The notes under the pieces: model-generated | Databases searched by the model: none | What the model saw: only the letters and a program-made list of their open reading frames with translations | Told to the model about the DNA's origin: nothing | Made by a program: the position numbers and the translations under genes | Assembly: GCF_000975095.1 (NCBI RefSeq) | Contig: NZ_BBRD01000001.1 | Location: forward strand, 1,693,467-1,757,466 | Source: Demequina aestuarii | GTDB lineage: Bacteria; Actinomycetota; Actinomycetes; Actinomycetales; Demequinaceae | Direction of reading: 5' to 3' | Length of the DNA: 64,000 nucleotides | Shown: positions 9,907 through 20,041 of the stretch, in pieces | How the letters are laid out: every line of letters starts with the position of its first letter | Position numbering within the stretch: position 1 is the stretch's first letter

Positions 9907-10710
9907 GTGGAATCGATCCCGACCCCGTACGAGGACCTGCTGCGAGACGTGCTCGCGACGGGGACGCGCAAGGACGACCGCACGGGAACCGGCACGCTGT
10001 CCGTCTTCGGCCGTCAGCTGCGCTACGACCTCGCCCACGGCTTTCCGCTCATCACCACCAAGCGCGTCCACGTGCGCTCGGTGGTAGGAGAACTGCTGTG
10101 GTTCCTGAGAGGCGACACGAACGTCCGGTGGCTGCAGGAGCGCGGCATCTCCATCTGGGACGAGTGGGCGGACGAGAGCGGCGAGTTGGGACCGGTCTAC
10201 GGCTACCAGTGGCGGTCATGGCCTGCGCCCGACGGCTCGCACGTGGACCAGATCGCGCGGGTCGTCGAGTCCATCCGCACCCACCCCGACTCACGGCGCC
10301 ACATCGTGAGCGCGTGGAACCCGGCGCTGATCGACGACATGGCGCTGCCTCCGTGCCACGCCCTGTTCCAGTTCTACGTCGCCGACGGCAAGTTGAGCTG
10401 CCAGCTGTACCAGCGCAGCGCCGACCTGTTCCTCGGCGTGCCGTTCAACATCGCCTCGTACGCGCTGCTCACTCACATGATCGCGGCGCAGACGGACTTG
10501 GGCGTCGGCGACTTCGTCTGGACTGGTGGCGACTGCCACATCTACTCCAATCACCTGGACCAGGTGCAGACGCAGCTCGCGCGGGACCCGTATCCGTATC
10601 CGACCCTTCGCCTGGACGCCAAGGACTCGTTGACGGACTACGACATCGAGGACATCGTGTTCGAGGACTACCAGCACCACCCGGGCATCAAGGCCCCGGT
10701 GGCCGTCTGA
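9907..10710 (+). CDS. thyA: Thymidylate synthase
   Basis: 267 residues, matching the short ThyA form. Nucleophilic cysteine C150 in PPCHALFQ, the phosphate-binding RTGTGT loop near the N-terminus, and the substrate Asn in FNIASYALL are present. It methylates dUMP to dTMP using methylene-tetrahydrofolate, producing dihydrofolate. GTG start: the nearby ATG at 9902 is out of frame and AGGGTG gives the ribosome site. folA follows after 16 bases, pairing dihydrofolate production with its reduction. Confidence 0.97.
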   Translation: MESIPTPYEDLLRDVLATGTRKDDRTGTGTLSVFGRQLRYDLAHGFPLITTKRVHVRSVVGELLWFLRGDTNVRWLQERGISIWDEWADESGELGPVYGYQWRSWPAPDGSHVDQIARVVESIRTHPDSRRHIVSAWNPALIDDMALPPCHALFQFYVADGKLSCQLYQRSADLFLGVPFNIASYALLTHMIAAQTDLGVGDFVWTGGDCHIYSNHLDQVQTQLARDPYPYPTLRLDAKDSLTDYDIEDIVFEDYQHHPGIKAPVAV

Positions 10711-10726
10711 CCCCGGGCGCCATCCG

Positions 10727-11233
10727 ATGCTGAAGGCCATCTGGGCGCAGGCTCGCGACGCTGCGGGCACGCCGGTGATCGGCTCGCAGGGCGACATGCC
10801 CTGGCACCTTCCCGAGGATCTGCGGCGCTTCAAGGAGCTCACCTCGGGCGCAGCAGTCCTCATGGGCAGGCGCACGTGGGAGTCCTTCCCCGAGCAGTTC
10901 CGACCGCTTCCCGGCCGCGTGAACATCGTGATCACCTCCGGTGGCACCGTGCAGGGTGCCGATGCGACGGTCGGCTCGCTCGCCGCCGCGATCGAGGTCG
11001 CGGCGCGGCGCGGAGACGGGGCCGACGCGTGGGTCATCGGAGGAGGCAGGGTCTACGGCGAGGCGCTGCCGATGGTCGATCAGCTCGAGGTCACCGAGAT
11101 CGATCTCGAGGTCGACGGCGACACCTTCGCCCCCGCGATCGATGCGGCGGTGTGGGAGATCGCGGCAGAGGACCCCTGGCTCACGTCGCGGACCGGCCTT
11201 CGATACCGCTTCCTCACCTACGTGCGCCGCTGA
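10727..11233 (+). CDS. folA: Dihydrofolate reductase
   Basis: 168 residues. Conserved MPWHLPEDL (with the folate-binding acidic residue), MGRRTWES and the NADPH-binding GGGRVYGEAL motif are visible. It regenerates tetrahydrofolate from the dihydrofolate made by ThyA. Directly follows thyA in a two-gene operon. Confidence 0.96.
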   Translation: MLKAIWAQARDAAGTPVIGSQGDMPWHLPEDLRRFKELTSGAAVLMGRRTWESFPEQFRPLPGRVNIVITSGGTVQGADATVGSLAAAIEVAARRGDGADAWVIGGGRVYGEALPMVDQLEVTEIDLEVDGDTFAPAIDAAVWEIAAEDPWLTSRTGLRYRFLTYVRR

Positions 11234-11275
11234 CGCCACCCCGCGGCCTGGTCGCGGCGCTGGCAGGATGTCCTC

Positions 11276-11902
11276 ATGGGCCACCCCGTGCCGCGCCGCA
11301 TCGACACCGAGCGACTGACGCTGCGCTGCTACGAGCCCGCGGACCTCGACTCCATGAGCGCCGTCATCACCGCCGAGCGCGATCGCCTCGCGGTGTTCAT
11401 GCCGTGGGCCCGCTCCGAGCCGATCAGTCCTCGTGAGCGCGCGGAGGTCGTGGCCACCTTCATCCGCGAGTTCGACGAGCGCGAGAACTTCACGTTCGGC
11501 ATGTTCGACCGCCAGAGCGGCGAGTACGTGGGCAGCACCGGCATGCACACGAGGCTCGGCCCCGACGCCTTCGAGATCGGCTATTGGATTCGTGCCGACC
11601 GGGAGGGCACGGGGCTGATCCGCGAGGCGGTCGCCGCTCAGACCTGGGTCGCCCTCGAGACACTCGGAGCGGCATGGGTCGAGATTCGCTGCGATCCGGC
11701 CAACGCGCGGTCACGGCGAGTGCCGGACTCGCTCGGCTTCACTCTGGCGGATACGCGGGTCGACGCGTGTGGCGCCGACCAGCACCGGGAGTTCGTGGAG
11801 ATCTGGCAGCTCTCGCGAGACGCCCTGAGCGCATCGGCCGTCGCCTCGATGCCGCGACCGATGGTCGGCGCTCCGCGCGAGGGCGCGCCGTGGACGGCGT
11901 GA
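11276..11902 (+). CDS. GNAT acetyltransferase, RimJ/RimL-like
   Basis: 208 residues. Begins with the RimJ-type strand RIDTERLTLRCYEPAD; the core runs to about residue 175 with EIGYWIRADREGTGLIREAV as the acetyl-CoA loop, and ends in a non-conserved Ala/Pro tail. The substrate (protein N-terminus or small molecule) cannot be told. The TGA stop is overlapped by the start of a second, related acetyltransferase, so the pair is probably translated together. Confidence 0.85.
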   Translation: MGHPVPRRIDTERLTLRCYEPADLDSMSAVITAERDRLAVFMPWARSEPISPRERAEVVATFIREFDERENFTFGMFDRQSGEYVGSTGMHTRLGPDAFEIGYWIRADREGTGLIREAVAAQTWVALETLGAAWVEIRCDPANARSRRVPDSLGFTLADTRVDACGADQHREFVEIWQLSRDALSASAVASMPRPMVGAPREGAPWTA

Positions 11903-12540
11903 CGCCCACGCCGAGCGCTCCCCTGCGGAACGCCCCGGCACGGATCGAGACGCCACGCCTTCGGCTGCGCCCCTTCCACGCGGCCGATGCCGACGCGCTC
12001 ACGACGTTGGTGACCGCCAGCATCGATCACCTCACGCCCTGGCAGCCGTGGGCTGCTGACGAGCCAGTGTCGATCGAGCGGCGTCGAGAAGCGATCGACA
12101 CGCTCGTCGCCCAGTTCGCCACCGGAGCGGCCGCACACTACGCGATGGTGAGGCGTGACGACGGGCGGCTGCTCGGCAGCGTGGCGCTGGTCACCGGCAA
12201 GACGCCGGAGCGCGTCGAGATCGGCTACTGGGTGGGGGCGTCGCACGTGCGACGCGGCTACGCCAGCGAGGCGGCGGGTGCGCTCACCCAGGCGGCCCTG
12301 GGTCCGATGGCGCTTCCTCGCGTCGAGTTGTGGGCCAATGCCGACAACGAGGCCTCGAATGCTGTCGCACGGCGCCTGGGCTTCACGTTCGTGAGCGTGG
12401 AACCGTCGTACGCGCAAGAAGGATCTCCGCCGATGCGGGTATGGGTCGCCGAGCCCGATCTGCTCGACGAGGAGATCCTGCTGCCCACGCAGCTGTGGAT
12501 GTTCGACGCTGACGGCACGGAGTTGGTCGGCCCGCAGTAG
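11899..12540 (+). CDS. GNAT acetyltransferase, RimJ/RimL-like (second of tandem pair)
   Basis: About 213 residues. RIETPRLRLRPFHAAD opens the fold, EIGYWVGASHVRRGYASEAA is the acetyl-CoA loop, and NEASNAVARRLGF closes the core; a short C-terminal extension follows. Same architecture as the gene just upstream, so probably an old tandem duplication. GTG at 11899 overlaps the previous stop as GTGA; GTG at 11890 is also possible. A perfect 9-bp stem hairpin follows 15 bases after the stop. Confidence 0.83.
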   Translation: MTPTPSAPLRNAPARIETPRLRLRPFHAADADALTTLVTASIDHLTPWQPWAADEPVSIERRREAIDTLVAQFATGAAAHYAMVRRDDGRLLGSVALVTGKTPERVEIGYWVGASHVRRGYASEAAGALTQAALGPMALPRVELWANADNEASNAVARRLGFTFVSVEPSYAQEGSPPMRVWVAEPDLLDEEILLPTQLWMFDADGTELVGPQ

Positions 12541-12555
12541 CGCACCCACCGGGAG

Positions 12556-12584
12556 CGGGGCCACGCGCACGGCCAGTGGCCCCG
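12556..12584 (+). terminator. Hairpin terminator after the GNAT pair
   Basis: CGGGGCCAC (12556-12564) and GTGGCCCCG (12576-12584) form a perfect 9-bp stem with an 11-base loop, between the second GNAT and azlC. No U-run follows, as is common for actinobacterial hairpins. Confidence 0.6.
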
Positions 12585-12607
12585 TCGCGCTCTGTCAGGA
12601 TTGCCCC

Positions 12608-13306
12608 ATGCCCCGCGCCACCCCGACCCGGCTGGACCCGGCACGCCAGCAGGCGATCTCGGTGTCGGTGGCGACCGGCATGTATGCGGTCAGCTTCGGC
12701 GCGCTCTCCGTGGCCGCCGGCCTCGACCTCTGGCAGACGATGGCGCTCAGCCTCCTGGTGTTCTCCGGTGGCTCCCAGTTCGCCTTCGTGGGCGTGATCG
12801 GCGCGGGCGGCACCGCCGCGGCCGCGGTCGCCACCAGCACGTTCCTGGGGCTTCGCAACGGCTTCTATGGCGTGGGACTGGCGCCGGTGCTCCGGCCGAT
12901 GCGAGGGTGGCGTCGCGCGGGGGCCGCCCAGGTGACCATCGATGAGTCCACTGCGGTCGCGCTCGCGCAGCCCGCGCACGACGTGTGCGCACGGCGCACG
13001 GGCTTCTGGTGGACCGGCGTCGGCGTCTTCGTCGCGTGGAACGCCATCACGGTCGTAGGCGCCGTCCTGGGAGCACGCATCGGCGACCCGGCCCAGTGGG
13101 GGCTGGACGCCGCGGCCGCGGCCGCCTTCCTCGGCCTGCTGTGGCCGCGACTGGCGACGCGCTTCGCCCAGGCCGTCGCCGCCGCATCGGCCGTCCTCGC
13201 CCTCCTGCTCACTCCGCTCCTGCCGTCGGGGCTGCCCATCCTGGCGGCAGCCCTCGTCGCCGTCGCGGCGGGCTGGCGCGCACCGCGGGAGGAGGTTCCC
13301 GAATGA
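12608..13306 (+). CDS. azlC: AzlC-family branched-chain amino acid exporter, large subunit
   Basis: 232 residues with about five to six hydrophobic helices. Typical AzlC features are the N-terminal GALSVAAGLDLWQTMALSL helix, the SGGSQFAF turn and the DESTAVALAQ motif. The family works with the small AzlD subunit to export branched-chain amino acids or analogues. Its TGA stop overlaps the azlD ATG (ATGA). Confidence 0.9.
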   Translation: MPRATPTRLDPARQQAISVSVATGMYAVSFGALSVAAGLDLWQTMALSLLVFSGGSQFAFVGVIGAGGTAAAAVATSTFLGLRNGFYGVGLAPVLRPMRGWRRAGAAQVTIDESTAVALAQPAHDVCARRTGFWWTGVGVFVAWNAITVVGAVLGARIGDPAQWGLDAAAAAAFLGLLWPRLATRFAQAVAAASAVLALLLTPLLPSGLPILAAALVAVAAGWRAPREEVPE

Positions 13307-13626
13307 CCGAGTACACCCTGATGTGGGTCGCCATCGTCGCGGCCGGGCTGCTCGCGTGGGCCACCAAGTACGCGGGCCACGTGGTCCCCGAGGAGTGGCT
13401 CGAGAACCCGCGCGTGCACCGCATCGCGGCCTTCGTGACGGTTTCGCTGCTCGCCGCTCTGTTCGGGGTTCAGGCGTTCACGTCCGGCTCGGCCATCGTC
13501 CTCGACGCACGGGTGGCGGCGGTCGCCGTGGCAGCCGTGTTGCTCTGGCGCCGCGCCCCGTTCATCGTGGTGGTGTTCGCCGCCGCCGCGGTCGCTGCGG
13601 GACTTCGCCTGCTGGGCTGGGGCTGA
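13303..13626 (+). CDS. azlD: AzlD-family small subunit of branched-chain amino acid exporter
   Basis: 107 residues and three to four transmembrane helices; WATKYAGHVVPEEWL is a recognisable AzlD-type loop. Start ATG overlaps azlC by 4 nt, preceded by GGGAGGAGG inside azlC. Convergent with the ZIP transporter, with 4 bases between stops. Confidence 0.88.
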   Translation: MTEYTLMWVAIVAAGLLAWATKYAGHVVPEEWLENPRVHRIAAFVTVSLLAALFGVQAFTSGSAIVLDARVAAVAVAAVLLWRRAPFIVVVFAAAAVAAGLRLLGWG

Positions 13627-13630
13627 CGCG

Positions 13631-14398
13631 CTACAAGAGTTCCCCGAGTGCGAACGCCACCAGGAAGCCTGCTGTGGCGATCAGCCCGGTCGCCCAGTGG
13701 TCCTCGTCGAAGGCCTCCGGGATCATCGCGTTGCAGACCATCGCCAGCAATGCACCCGCAGCGACGGACTGGATGACGGCGATGGTCGCGCCGGACGCAC
13801 CCTCGAGGAAGAGCACCGCGATGACGGTCGCGACCACCGCCAGAGCCGTGATGCCTCCCCACAGCCCGAAGACGAAGCCCGCGCCACGCCCCGAGCGCTT
13901 GAGGGGCACGGTGCCCGCCAGTCCTTCGGGAACGTTGCTGAGGCCGATCGCGGCGACGATGGCCACCGGGAAGCTGCCGCTCGCCGCAGCGAGGCCGATC
14001 ACGATCGCCTCCGGGATGCCGTCCAGCAGCGCCCCCACGGCGATGGCCGTACCGCCTCCCGGGCTGTCCCCGCCACGCTGCGCGGTGGCGTTGCGAGACC
14101 CGGACACCGCATGCGAGGCGTCGCGGTGCCGCGTCGCGAGCCGAGTCACGAGCGCGTCACCGCCCACGTACAGCAGCGCGCCGCCCGCGAAGCCCGCCAC
14201 CACGGGCCACACGCCACCGGACTCATGCGCCTCGGTCACGAGCTCGAGCGCGAGCGTCGCGATCAGCACTCCCGCGCCGAACGCCATCACCGCAGCGGTC
14301 GCCCTCTGCGACACGTTCCAGCGCCATGCGATCACCGCACCCGCCAGCAGAGTGCCGACGCCCATCAGCGAGCCGAGTGCCGCTGTCCCCACGATCAT
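13631..14398 (-). CDS. ZIP-family divalent metal transporter
   Basis: 255 residues with about eight transmembrane helices. The paired metal-binding signatures of helices IV and V are present as LLDGIPEAIVIG and GLSNVPEGLAG, separated by about 25 residues, and a short His-containing loop precedes them. ZIP proteins import Zn or related divalent metals. Single gene flanked by plus-strand genes; no regulatory site is obvious upstream. Confidence 0.9.
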   Translation of the reverse strand: MIVGTAALGSLMGVGTLLAGAVIAWRWNVSQRATAAVMAFGAGVLIATLALELVTEAHESGGVWPVVAGFAGGALLYVGGDALVTRLATRHRDASHAVSGSRNATAQRGGDSPGGGTAIAVGALLDGIPEAIVIGLAAASGSFPVAIVAAIGLSNVPEGLAGTVPLKRSGRGAGFVFGLWGGITALAVVATVIAVLFLEGASGATIAVIQSVAAGALLAMVCNAMIPEAFDEDHWATGLIATAGFLVAFALGELL

Positions 14399-14442
14399 GT
14401 CGCCAGGCTAGCGGTCCGGCAGCCCCGCGTAGGCTGGTGTCC

Positions 14443-14937
14443 ATGCCCACCGCCGATGTCTCCGCCCGCCCCGCCGTCCCCGGAGACGAGGAGGCCATCA
14501 CCGCCATCCAGCTCGCCACGTGGCGCGAGCGCATCGGCGCCGATGCGGTCGACGCCCTGCCCGGCGATGAGGTGCTGGCCGCGTGGGGTGCCGCGATCGA
14601 ATCCCCGCCCTCCCGCGAGCACCGCGTCTTCGTCGCGACGGACGGCCCGCACGTGGTGGGGTTCGCGGCGCTCGCCTCCGCCGGCGAGATCATCGCCCTC
14701 GAGGTGGCTCCCGAGCACCGGCGCCTGGGTCACGCGTCGCGCCTGCTGGCCGCGTGCGTCGACACCCTGCGCATCACCGGGGGCACCAGCGTCCGGGCGT
14801 GGGCGTTGGAGGGCGACACCGCACGGGAGGCGTTCCTCACGGGTGCGGGGCTGGGCGAGGGCGGCGTGCGGCGCGGCATGGAGGGACCCGACGGCGAGAT
14901 GGCCGAGAGGATGTTCCGAGCAGAACTGGGTGAGTAG
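14443..14937 (+). CDS. GNAT acetyltransferase
   Basis: 164 residues, one GNAT domain: PAVPGDEEAITAIQLATWRE at the N-terminus, then IIALEVAPEHRRLGHASRLL as the core strand and acetyl-CoA loop (HRRLGHA), ending with an F-x-GAGLGEGG turn. Substrate unknown. Start chosen at ATG 14443, where similarity to the family begins. Convergent with the next gene. Confidence 0.82.
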   Translation: MPTADVSARPAVPGDEEAITAIQLATWRERIGADAVDALPGDEVLAAWGAAIESPPSREHRVFVATDGPHVVGFAALASAGEIIALEVAPEHRRLGHASRLLAACVDTLRITGGTSVRAWALEGDTAREAFLTGAGLGEGGVRRGMEGPDGEMAERMFRAELGE

Positions 14938-14946
14938 CGACCGCAG

Positions 14947-15432
14947 CTACGAGGCGTCGCCGCGTCGAGCGGCCTTGCGCTCCGCGCGGTACAGGTCCGC
15001 GGCGTGGAGCAACGACTTCCTGGCCATCGACCGGTCCCGGTTCGCGTCATACGCGTACCCCACGTGGAACCACGCCGCCCAGTCCTCCGGTCGCTCCTCG
15101 GCGTCCCGGCGGGCGGTCTCGTAGATCGCCTCCGCCGCCTGCTCCGTGAGCCGGCCTGAGGATCCGCGCTCGCCCGCGTGGACCGGCAGCCGCCCCTCGC
15201 GCTCCAGTTGGCTCGCCATGCGCTGCACCGTGATGCCGAGCCGCCACTCGTGGAAGAGCCACCACGCCCCGATGAGGGGCAGGACGAGCAGTGCGGCGCC
15301 CAGACCACGTGCCGCGAGCTCATCGGCGCGCACGAACGCGAACGCGAAGTCGGCGACGAACGCGAAGTACAACGCGACGATGACCGTGATGGCCACGGCC
15401 GCGAGGAACGCGGGGTTGCGGAACACCCCCAT
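14947..15432 (-). CDS. Two-helix membrane protein with cytoplasmic helical tail
   Basis: 161 residues. Two transmembrane helices (about 9-30 and 41-61) separated by a short charged loop, then a hydrophilic Arg/Glu-rich tail with WAAWFHVGYAYDANRD. The start codon directly abuts the dapB stop, so it belongs to the dapB transcript. A dapB-linked small membrane protein of this shape occurs in related actinobacteria as a hypothetical; its role is not known to me. Confidence 0.75.
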   Translation of the reverse strand: MGVFRNPAFLAAVAITVIVALYFAFVADFAFAFVRADELAARGLGAALLVLPLIGAWWLFHEWRLGITVQRMASQLEREGRLPVHAGERGSSGRLTEQAAEAIYETARRDAEERPEDWAAWFHVGYAYDANRDRSMARKSLLHAADLYRAERKAARRGDAS

Positions 15433-16176
15433 CTAGAGCCTCATGTACCCGTCGAGTCCGACGGTGAGTCCTGGATGCGCCGCCACCTCGCGGACGCCCA
15501 GCAGCACGCCCGGCATGAAGGACACGCGATCGAAGCTGTCGGTGCGAATCGTGAACGCCTCCCCCGCGTTGCCGAACAGCACCTCCTCGTGCGCGACCAT
15601 GCCGCGCAGCCGCACCGCATGCACGTGAACGCCGTCGACGCTCGCGCCTCGGGCGCCGTCAGGGTCGTGCGTGGTGGCGTCGGGGCTCGCTCCCAGGCCT
15701 GCCGCCGCCCGCGCCGCGGCGATTCCCCTGGCGGTGTGGATCGCGGTCCCGGAGGGCGCATCGACCTTGTCGGGGTGGTGCAGTTCCACGACCTCGGCGG
15801 ACTCGAAGTAGGGCGCGGCGGCGGCGGCGAAGCGCATCGCGAGCACCGCGCCGATCGCGAAGTTGGGGGCGATCAGGACGCCCAGGTCGGGGCGTTCCTT
15901 GAGGTGCTCGTCGACGCGCGCCAACGAGTCGCTCGTCCACCCCGTCGTGCCCACCACCGCGTGGATCCCGGCGTCGATGAGCGCGTGGACGTTGGCCTCG
16001 GTCGCGTCCGGCACCGTGAAGTCGATGGCGACGTGGGCCTTCGCGCGGGCGACTGCGGCGATGTCATCGTCGGTGTCGAGGGCCGCGACCAACTCCAGAT
16101 CCTCCGCGCCTTCCACCGCCTGCACGACGTGAGAACCCATGCGCCCTGCGGCGCCCAGCACTGCGACGTTGATCAT
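15433..16176 (-). CDS. dapB: 4-hydroxy-tetrahydrodipicolinate reductase
   Basis: 247 residues. N-terminal nucleotide site [12 protein letters not shown], the DFTVPDA and GTTGW motifs, and [15 protein letters not shown], which contains the catalytic His/Lys and DAPSGTA substrate loop. It reduces the DapA product using NAD(P)H in lysine/diaminopimelate synthesis. Downstream of the M16 peptidase gene and upstream of the small membrane protein. Confidence 0.97.
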   Translation of the reverse strand: MINVAVLGAAGRMGSHVVQAVEGAEDLELVAALDTDDDIAAVARAKAHVAIDFTVPDATEANVHALIDAGIHAVVGTTGWTSDSLARVDEHLKERPDLGVLIAPNFAIGAVLAMRFAAAAAPYFESAEVVELHHPDKVDAPSGTAIHTARGIAAARAAAGLGASPDATTHDPDGARGASVDGVHVHAVRLRGMVAHEEVLFGNAGEAFTIRTDSFDRVSFMPGVLLGVREVAAHPGLTVGLDGYMRL

Positions 16177-16215
16177 GCGTCTACTCTACGGGCCGCCTTC
16201 GCGCTGCCCTGCGCC

Positions 16216-16271
16216 CTGGCAGTGCATGGCGGCACGATCGCACCGTGTTCCGTGCGCTCGTGCACTGCCAG
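16216..16271. repeat. 11-bp inverted repeat between M16 peptidase gene and dapB
   Basis: CTGGCAGTGCA (16216-16226) pairs perfectly with TGCACTGCCAG (16261-16271). The 34-base loop itself contains a smaller GCACG/CGTGC pairing, so the RNA could form a two-tier stem. Placed after the peptidase stop on the minus strand, it could act as a partial terminator or processing site before dapB. Confidence 0.5.
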
Positions 16272-16295
16272 CGCGCGCCCGATGCGGGAGAGGGC

Positions 16296-17615
16296 TCAGG
16301 CGGCGGGGCCCACGCGTACGCGGGTACGGGGACGGGACGCGAGGTCCGCTGCGAGCCCCACGACCTGATCCGCCGTGATGGCGCGCACCTCGTCGAGCGC
16401 CTCGCCGATGCTCCACAGCTCTCCGAACACGAGCTCGGACTTGCCCAGGCGGGACATCCGGGAGTACGAGTCCTCGAGGCGGAGCACCGTGGTGCCCGCG
16501 ATCTGCCCCTTGGCCTTCTCTAGCTCCTCTGCAGTGACGCCCTCAGCCATGCGGTCGAGCTCTCCGCCCAGCAATCGCTCGACCTCGTCCGCCGCCTTGG
16601 GGTTGCACGCGGCGTACATGCCCCAGATGCCGGTCTCCGCGTTAGGGGCGCCGAACGAGTACACCGCGTAGGTGAGGCCGCGCTTCTCGCGGATCTCCTG
16701 GAACAGCCGCGACGACATCCCGCCCCCCAGGATCGCGTTGAACACGCTCAGGGTGCTGCGCCGCTCATCAGTGGCGCGGTACCCGCGCGAGCCGAGCAGC
16801 ACGTGCGACTGCTCGAGGTCGCGAGTGACGGAGACCTCGGGCACCAGCACGGCGTCGAGCGGTGCGAGGGGGTCGCGCCGCGCGCCCGGCGCGATCTCGC
16901 CGGTGAGGTCCCAGCCGCCCGCCGCCAGCGCATCGGCGACGAGGGCGCACACCGTCTCGTGGTGCACGTTGCCTGCCACGGTGACGATGAGCCCCGAGGG
17001 CACGTAGTGCTGCTGGTAGTGCTCCCACACCGCGTCGCGGGTCACGGACCTGATGATGTCCGGCGTGCCGCCGATGGGCCGACCCAGCGGGTGACCCGAG
17101 AGCACGGCCTCGGTGAAGCGCTCGTGCGCGACATCGCCCGGGTCGTCCTCTGCCATCGCGAGCTCCTCGAGGATGACGCCGCGCTCCATCTCGAAGTCGG
17201 CCTCGTCGAGCCGCGCCGAGGTCACCATGTCGAGGATCAGGTCGATCGCGAGCGGCAGGTCCGTGTCGATGGTGCGGGCGTAGTAGCAGGTGTACTCCTT
17301 GCCCGTCATGGCGTTCGACTCTCCGCCCACCCGGTCGAAGGCCTCGGCGATGTCGAGGGCGCTGCGACGCGCGGTGCCCTTGAACAGCAGGTGCTCGAGG
17401 AAGTGAGTCGAACCGGCGTGCTCGGGGGTCTCGTCACGGGAGCCCACCCCGACCCACGCCCCCATGGTCGCCGAGCGCATGCCCGGGATGTGTTCGGTCA
17501 GCACGCGCACGCCGCCGGGCAGCACGCTGCGCTGAATGATGGCGCCGGCGTCCTGCTCGACCGTGAGATGGGCGCCGATGGACGATGCGGGAACCAGGGG
17601 AAGTGCGTGAGGCAT
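16296..17615 (-). CDS. M16-family zinc metallopeptidase (insulinase/mitochondrial processing peptidase-like)
   Basis: 439 residues from the ATG at 17615. The inverted zinc motif HFLEH (within STHFLEHLLFKGT) and the downstream glutamate region ERGVILEELAM identify the active N-terminal domain; a second M16 domain follows with no zinc site, as is normal. The longer upstream frame is Arg-rich and unlike the family, so the internal ATG is preferred. pnp-M16-dapB is a conserved actinobacterial order. Natural substrates are not known. Confidence 0.92.
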   Translation of the reverse strand: MPHALPLVPASSIGAHLTVEQDAGAIIQRSVLPGGVRVLTEHIPGMRSATMGAWVGVGSRDETPEHAGSTHFLEHLLFKGTARRSALDIAEAFDRVGGESNAMTGKEYTCYYARTIDTDLPLAIDLILDMVTSARLDEADFEMERGVILEELAMAEDDPGDVAHERFTEAVLSGHPLGRPIGGTPDIIRSVTRDAVWEHYQQHYVPSGLIVTVAGNVHHETVCALVADALAAGGWDLTGEIAPGARRDPLAPLDAVLVPEVSVTRDLEQSHVLLGSRGYRATDERRSTLSVFNAILGGGMSSRLFQEIREKRGLTYAVYSFGAPNAETGIWGMYAACNPKAADEVERLLGGELDRMAEGVTAEELEKAKGQIAGTTVLRLEDSYSRMSRLGKSELVFGELWSIGEALDEVRAITADQVVGLAADLASRPRTRVRVGPAA

Positions 17616-17758
17616 GAGAGCGAGCCTAACGCGGCGGGAGCACCTGCTCTCCCCCGCATCGGCCGTAGGGATCCGCGGGGCGGCGCGCTCGAAGACCCTG
17701 CCCATTCCCGCCGTGGAGGCCATATGCAGGGCCGCTGCGCCGGGAACCCCGGAGACGC

Positions 17759-17798
17759 CACGAGGGCGGCCCCGGCTTTCGCCAGGACCGCCCTCGTG
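17759..17798 (-). terminator. Hairpin terminator downstream of pnp
   Basis: CACGAGGGCGG (17759-17769) and CCGCCCTCGTG (17788-17798) form a perfect 11-bp stem; an inner GGC/GCC pair shortens the loop. It begins about 20 bases after the pnp stop on the minus strand and lacks a U-run. Confidence 0.6.
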
Positions 17799-17818
17799 TG
17801 GTCTCGATCGAGTGCGAC

Positions 17819-20041
17819 TTAGTTGTCGTCGCCCTCGTCGTCACCGTTGGAGTCACCCTCGGAGCCGTCTTCGACGACGCCCAGCGACAGCTTGCCGCGC
17901 GGGTCGACCTCGGCGATCTGGACCTGAATCTTCTGGCCGATGGACAGCACGTCCTCGACGTTCTCGACGCGCTTGCCACCCACGAGCTTGCGGATCTGCG
18001 AGATGTGCAGCAGTCCGTCCTTGCCCGGGGACAGCGAGATGAACGCGCCGAACGCGACCGTCTTCACGACGGTGCCGACGAACCGCTCGCCGACCTCTGG
18101 CACGTGCGGGTTCGCGATCGCGTTGATCGCGGACCGCGCCGCCTCGGCCGAAGGACCATCCACAGCGCCGATGAACACGGTGCCGTCATCCTCGATCGAG
18201 ATGTCCGCACCAGTGTCGTCCTGGATCTGGTTGATCATCTTGCCCTTCGGGCCGATGACCTCGCCGATCTTGTCGACGGGCACGCGCACCGTGATGATGC
18301 GGGGAGCGAACTCGCTCATCTCGTCGGGCTCGGAGATCGCGGAGTTCATGACGCCGAGGATGTGCAGACGCGCATCCTTGGCCTGGCTGAGCGCTCCTAC
18401 GAGCACCGAGGACGGGATGCCGTCGAGCTTGGTGTCGAGCTGGATCGCGGTGATGAACTCGGACGTACCGGCAACCTTGAAGTCCATGTCGCCGAACGCG
18501 TCCTCGGCACCGAGGATGTCGGTGAGCGCCGCGTAGCGGGTCTCGCCGTCAACGGTGTCGGAGACGAGGCCCATCGCGATGCCCGCGACGGGGGCCTTCA
18601 GCGGCACGCCGGCGTTGAGCATGGCGAGCGTCGAGGCGCACACCGAACCCATCGACGTGGAGCCGTTCGAGCCCAGCGCCTCAGAGACCTGGCGGATGGC
18701 GTACGGGAACTCCTCGCGGTTCGGCAGCACCGGGACGAGGGCACGCTCAGCGAGCGCACCGTGGCCGATCTCGCGACGCTTGGGGCTGCCCACACGACCG
18801 GTCTCGCCCGTGGAGAAGGGCGGGAAGTTGTAGTGGTGCATGTAGCGCTTCTTCGTCTCGGGATTGAACGAGTCGATCTGCTGCTCCATCTTGAGCATGT
18901 TCAGCGTGGTGATGCCCATGATCTGGGTCTCGCCACGCTCGAAGATAGCCGAGCCGTGCACGCGCGGGATGGGGCCGACCTCGGCCGACAGCGGGCGAAT
19001 GTCCGCAAGTCCACGGCCGTCGATGCGGACGCCGTCCTTGAGGATGCGCTGACGGATGGTCTGCTTGGTCACCGAGCGAATCGCAGCGGAGACCTCCTTC
19101 TCGCGGCCTTCGAACTGACCGGCGAAGTGCTCAAGGGTGTTCGCCTTGATCTCGTCGAGACGGTTCTCGCGCTCCTGCTTGTCAGAGATCTGCAGCGCGG
19201 AGGTGAGGTCGCCGGACACGTGGCCCTCGACAGCCGAGAACACGTCGTCCTGGTAGTCCAGGAAGCGCGGGAACTCCTGCACCTCCTTGGCAGCCTTGGA
19301 GGCGAGGTCGATCTGCGCCTCGCACAGCAGCTTGAGGAACGGCTTGGCAGCCTCGAGGCCCTGCGCCACGACCTCTTCCGTCGGGGCCTGAGCACCCTCG
19401 GAGATGAGGTTGAACGAGTCCGGAGTCGCCTCGGCCTCGACCATCATGATCGCGACGTCGTCACCGACGATGCGCCCGGCCACGACCATGTCGAACACCG
19501 CGCGCTCCTTCTCGGAGTGACGCGGGAAGGCGACCCACTGGCCGTCGATGAGTGCGATGCGCACGCCGCCGATGGGGCCGGAGAACGGCAGTCCGGACAG
19601 CTGCGTCGACATGGACGCGGCGTTGATCGCGAGCGTGTCGTAAGCGTCGTCAGGGTTGATCGCGAGGACGTCGATGACGACCTGGACCTCGTTGCGCAGT
19701 CCCGACACGAAGGTGGGGCGCAGCGGCCTGTCGATCAGGCGGCAGGTGAGGATCGCGTCGGTCGAGGGACGGCCCTCGCGACGGAAGAACGAGCCGGGGA
19801 TCTTGCCGGCTGCATACGAGCGCTCCTCGACGTCCACCGTCAGGGGGAAGAAATCGAAGCCCTCGCGGGGGTGCTTGCCTGCCGTGGTGGCGGCGAGCAG
19901 CATCGTGTCGCCGTCGAGGTAGGCGGCGGTGGAACCCGCAGCCTGCTTGGCCAGACGGCCAGTCTCGAAGCGGACGGTGCGGGTGCCGAACGAACCATTG
20001 TCAATGGTCGCCTCGGCGAATTGGATCTCGGGACCTTCCAT
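17819..20041 (-). CDS. pnp: Polyribonucleotide nucleotidyltransferase
   Basis: 740 residues. Two RNase PH domains (about 10-230 and 330-550) are separated by a helical linker, followed by KH ([18 protein letters not shown]) and S1 ([19 protein letters not shown]) RNA-binding domains, with an acidic tail. It degrades RNA 3' to 5' with phosphate and makes ppGpp-related or poly(G/A) tails in some actinobacteria. The ATG at 20041 has GGAGCG about 9 bases upstream; longer in-frame starts add unconserved residues. Follows rpsO. Confidence 0.97.
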   Translation of the reverse strand: MEGPEIQFAEATIDNGSFGTRTVRFETGRLAKQAAGSTAAYLDGDTMLLAATTAGKHPREGFDFFPLTVDVEERSYAAGKIPGSFFRREGRPSTDAILTCRLIDRPLRPTFVSGLRNEVQVVIDVLAINPDDAYDTLAINAASMSTQLSGLPFSGPIGGVRIALIDGQWVAFPRHSEKERAVFDMVVAGRIVGDDVAIMMVEAEATPDSFNLISEGAQAPTEEVVAQGLEAAKPFLKLLCEAQIDLASKAAKEVQEFPRFLDYQDDVFSAVEGHVSGDLTSALQISDKQERENRLDEIKANTLEHFAGQFEGREKEVSAAIRSVTKQTIRQRILKDGVRIDGRGLADIRPLSAEVGPIPRVHGSAIFERGETQIMGITTLNMLKMEQQIDSFNPETKKRYMHHYNFPPFSTGETGRVGSPKRREIGHGALAERALVPVLPNREEFPYAIRQVSEALGSNGSTSMGSVCASTLAMLNAGVPLKAPVAGIAMGLVSDTVDGETRYAALTDILGAEDAFGDMDFKVAGTSEFITAIQLDTKLDGIPSSVLVGALSQAKDARLHILGVMNSAISEPDEMSEFAPRIITVRVPVDKIGEVIGPKGKMINQIQDDTGADISIEDDGTVFIGAVDGPSAEAARSAINAIANPHVPEVGERFVGTVVKTVAFGAFISLSPGKDGLLHISQIRKLVGGKRVENVEDVLSIGQKIQVQIAEVDPRGKLSLGVVEDGSEGDSNGDDEGDDN

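Noticed and set aside
16177-16295. tRNA-like fold in the dapB upstream gap
   Set aside because: The 11-bp inverted repeat lacks the arms and conserved TTCGA/CCA features of a tRNA; treated as a hairpin.
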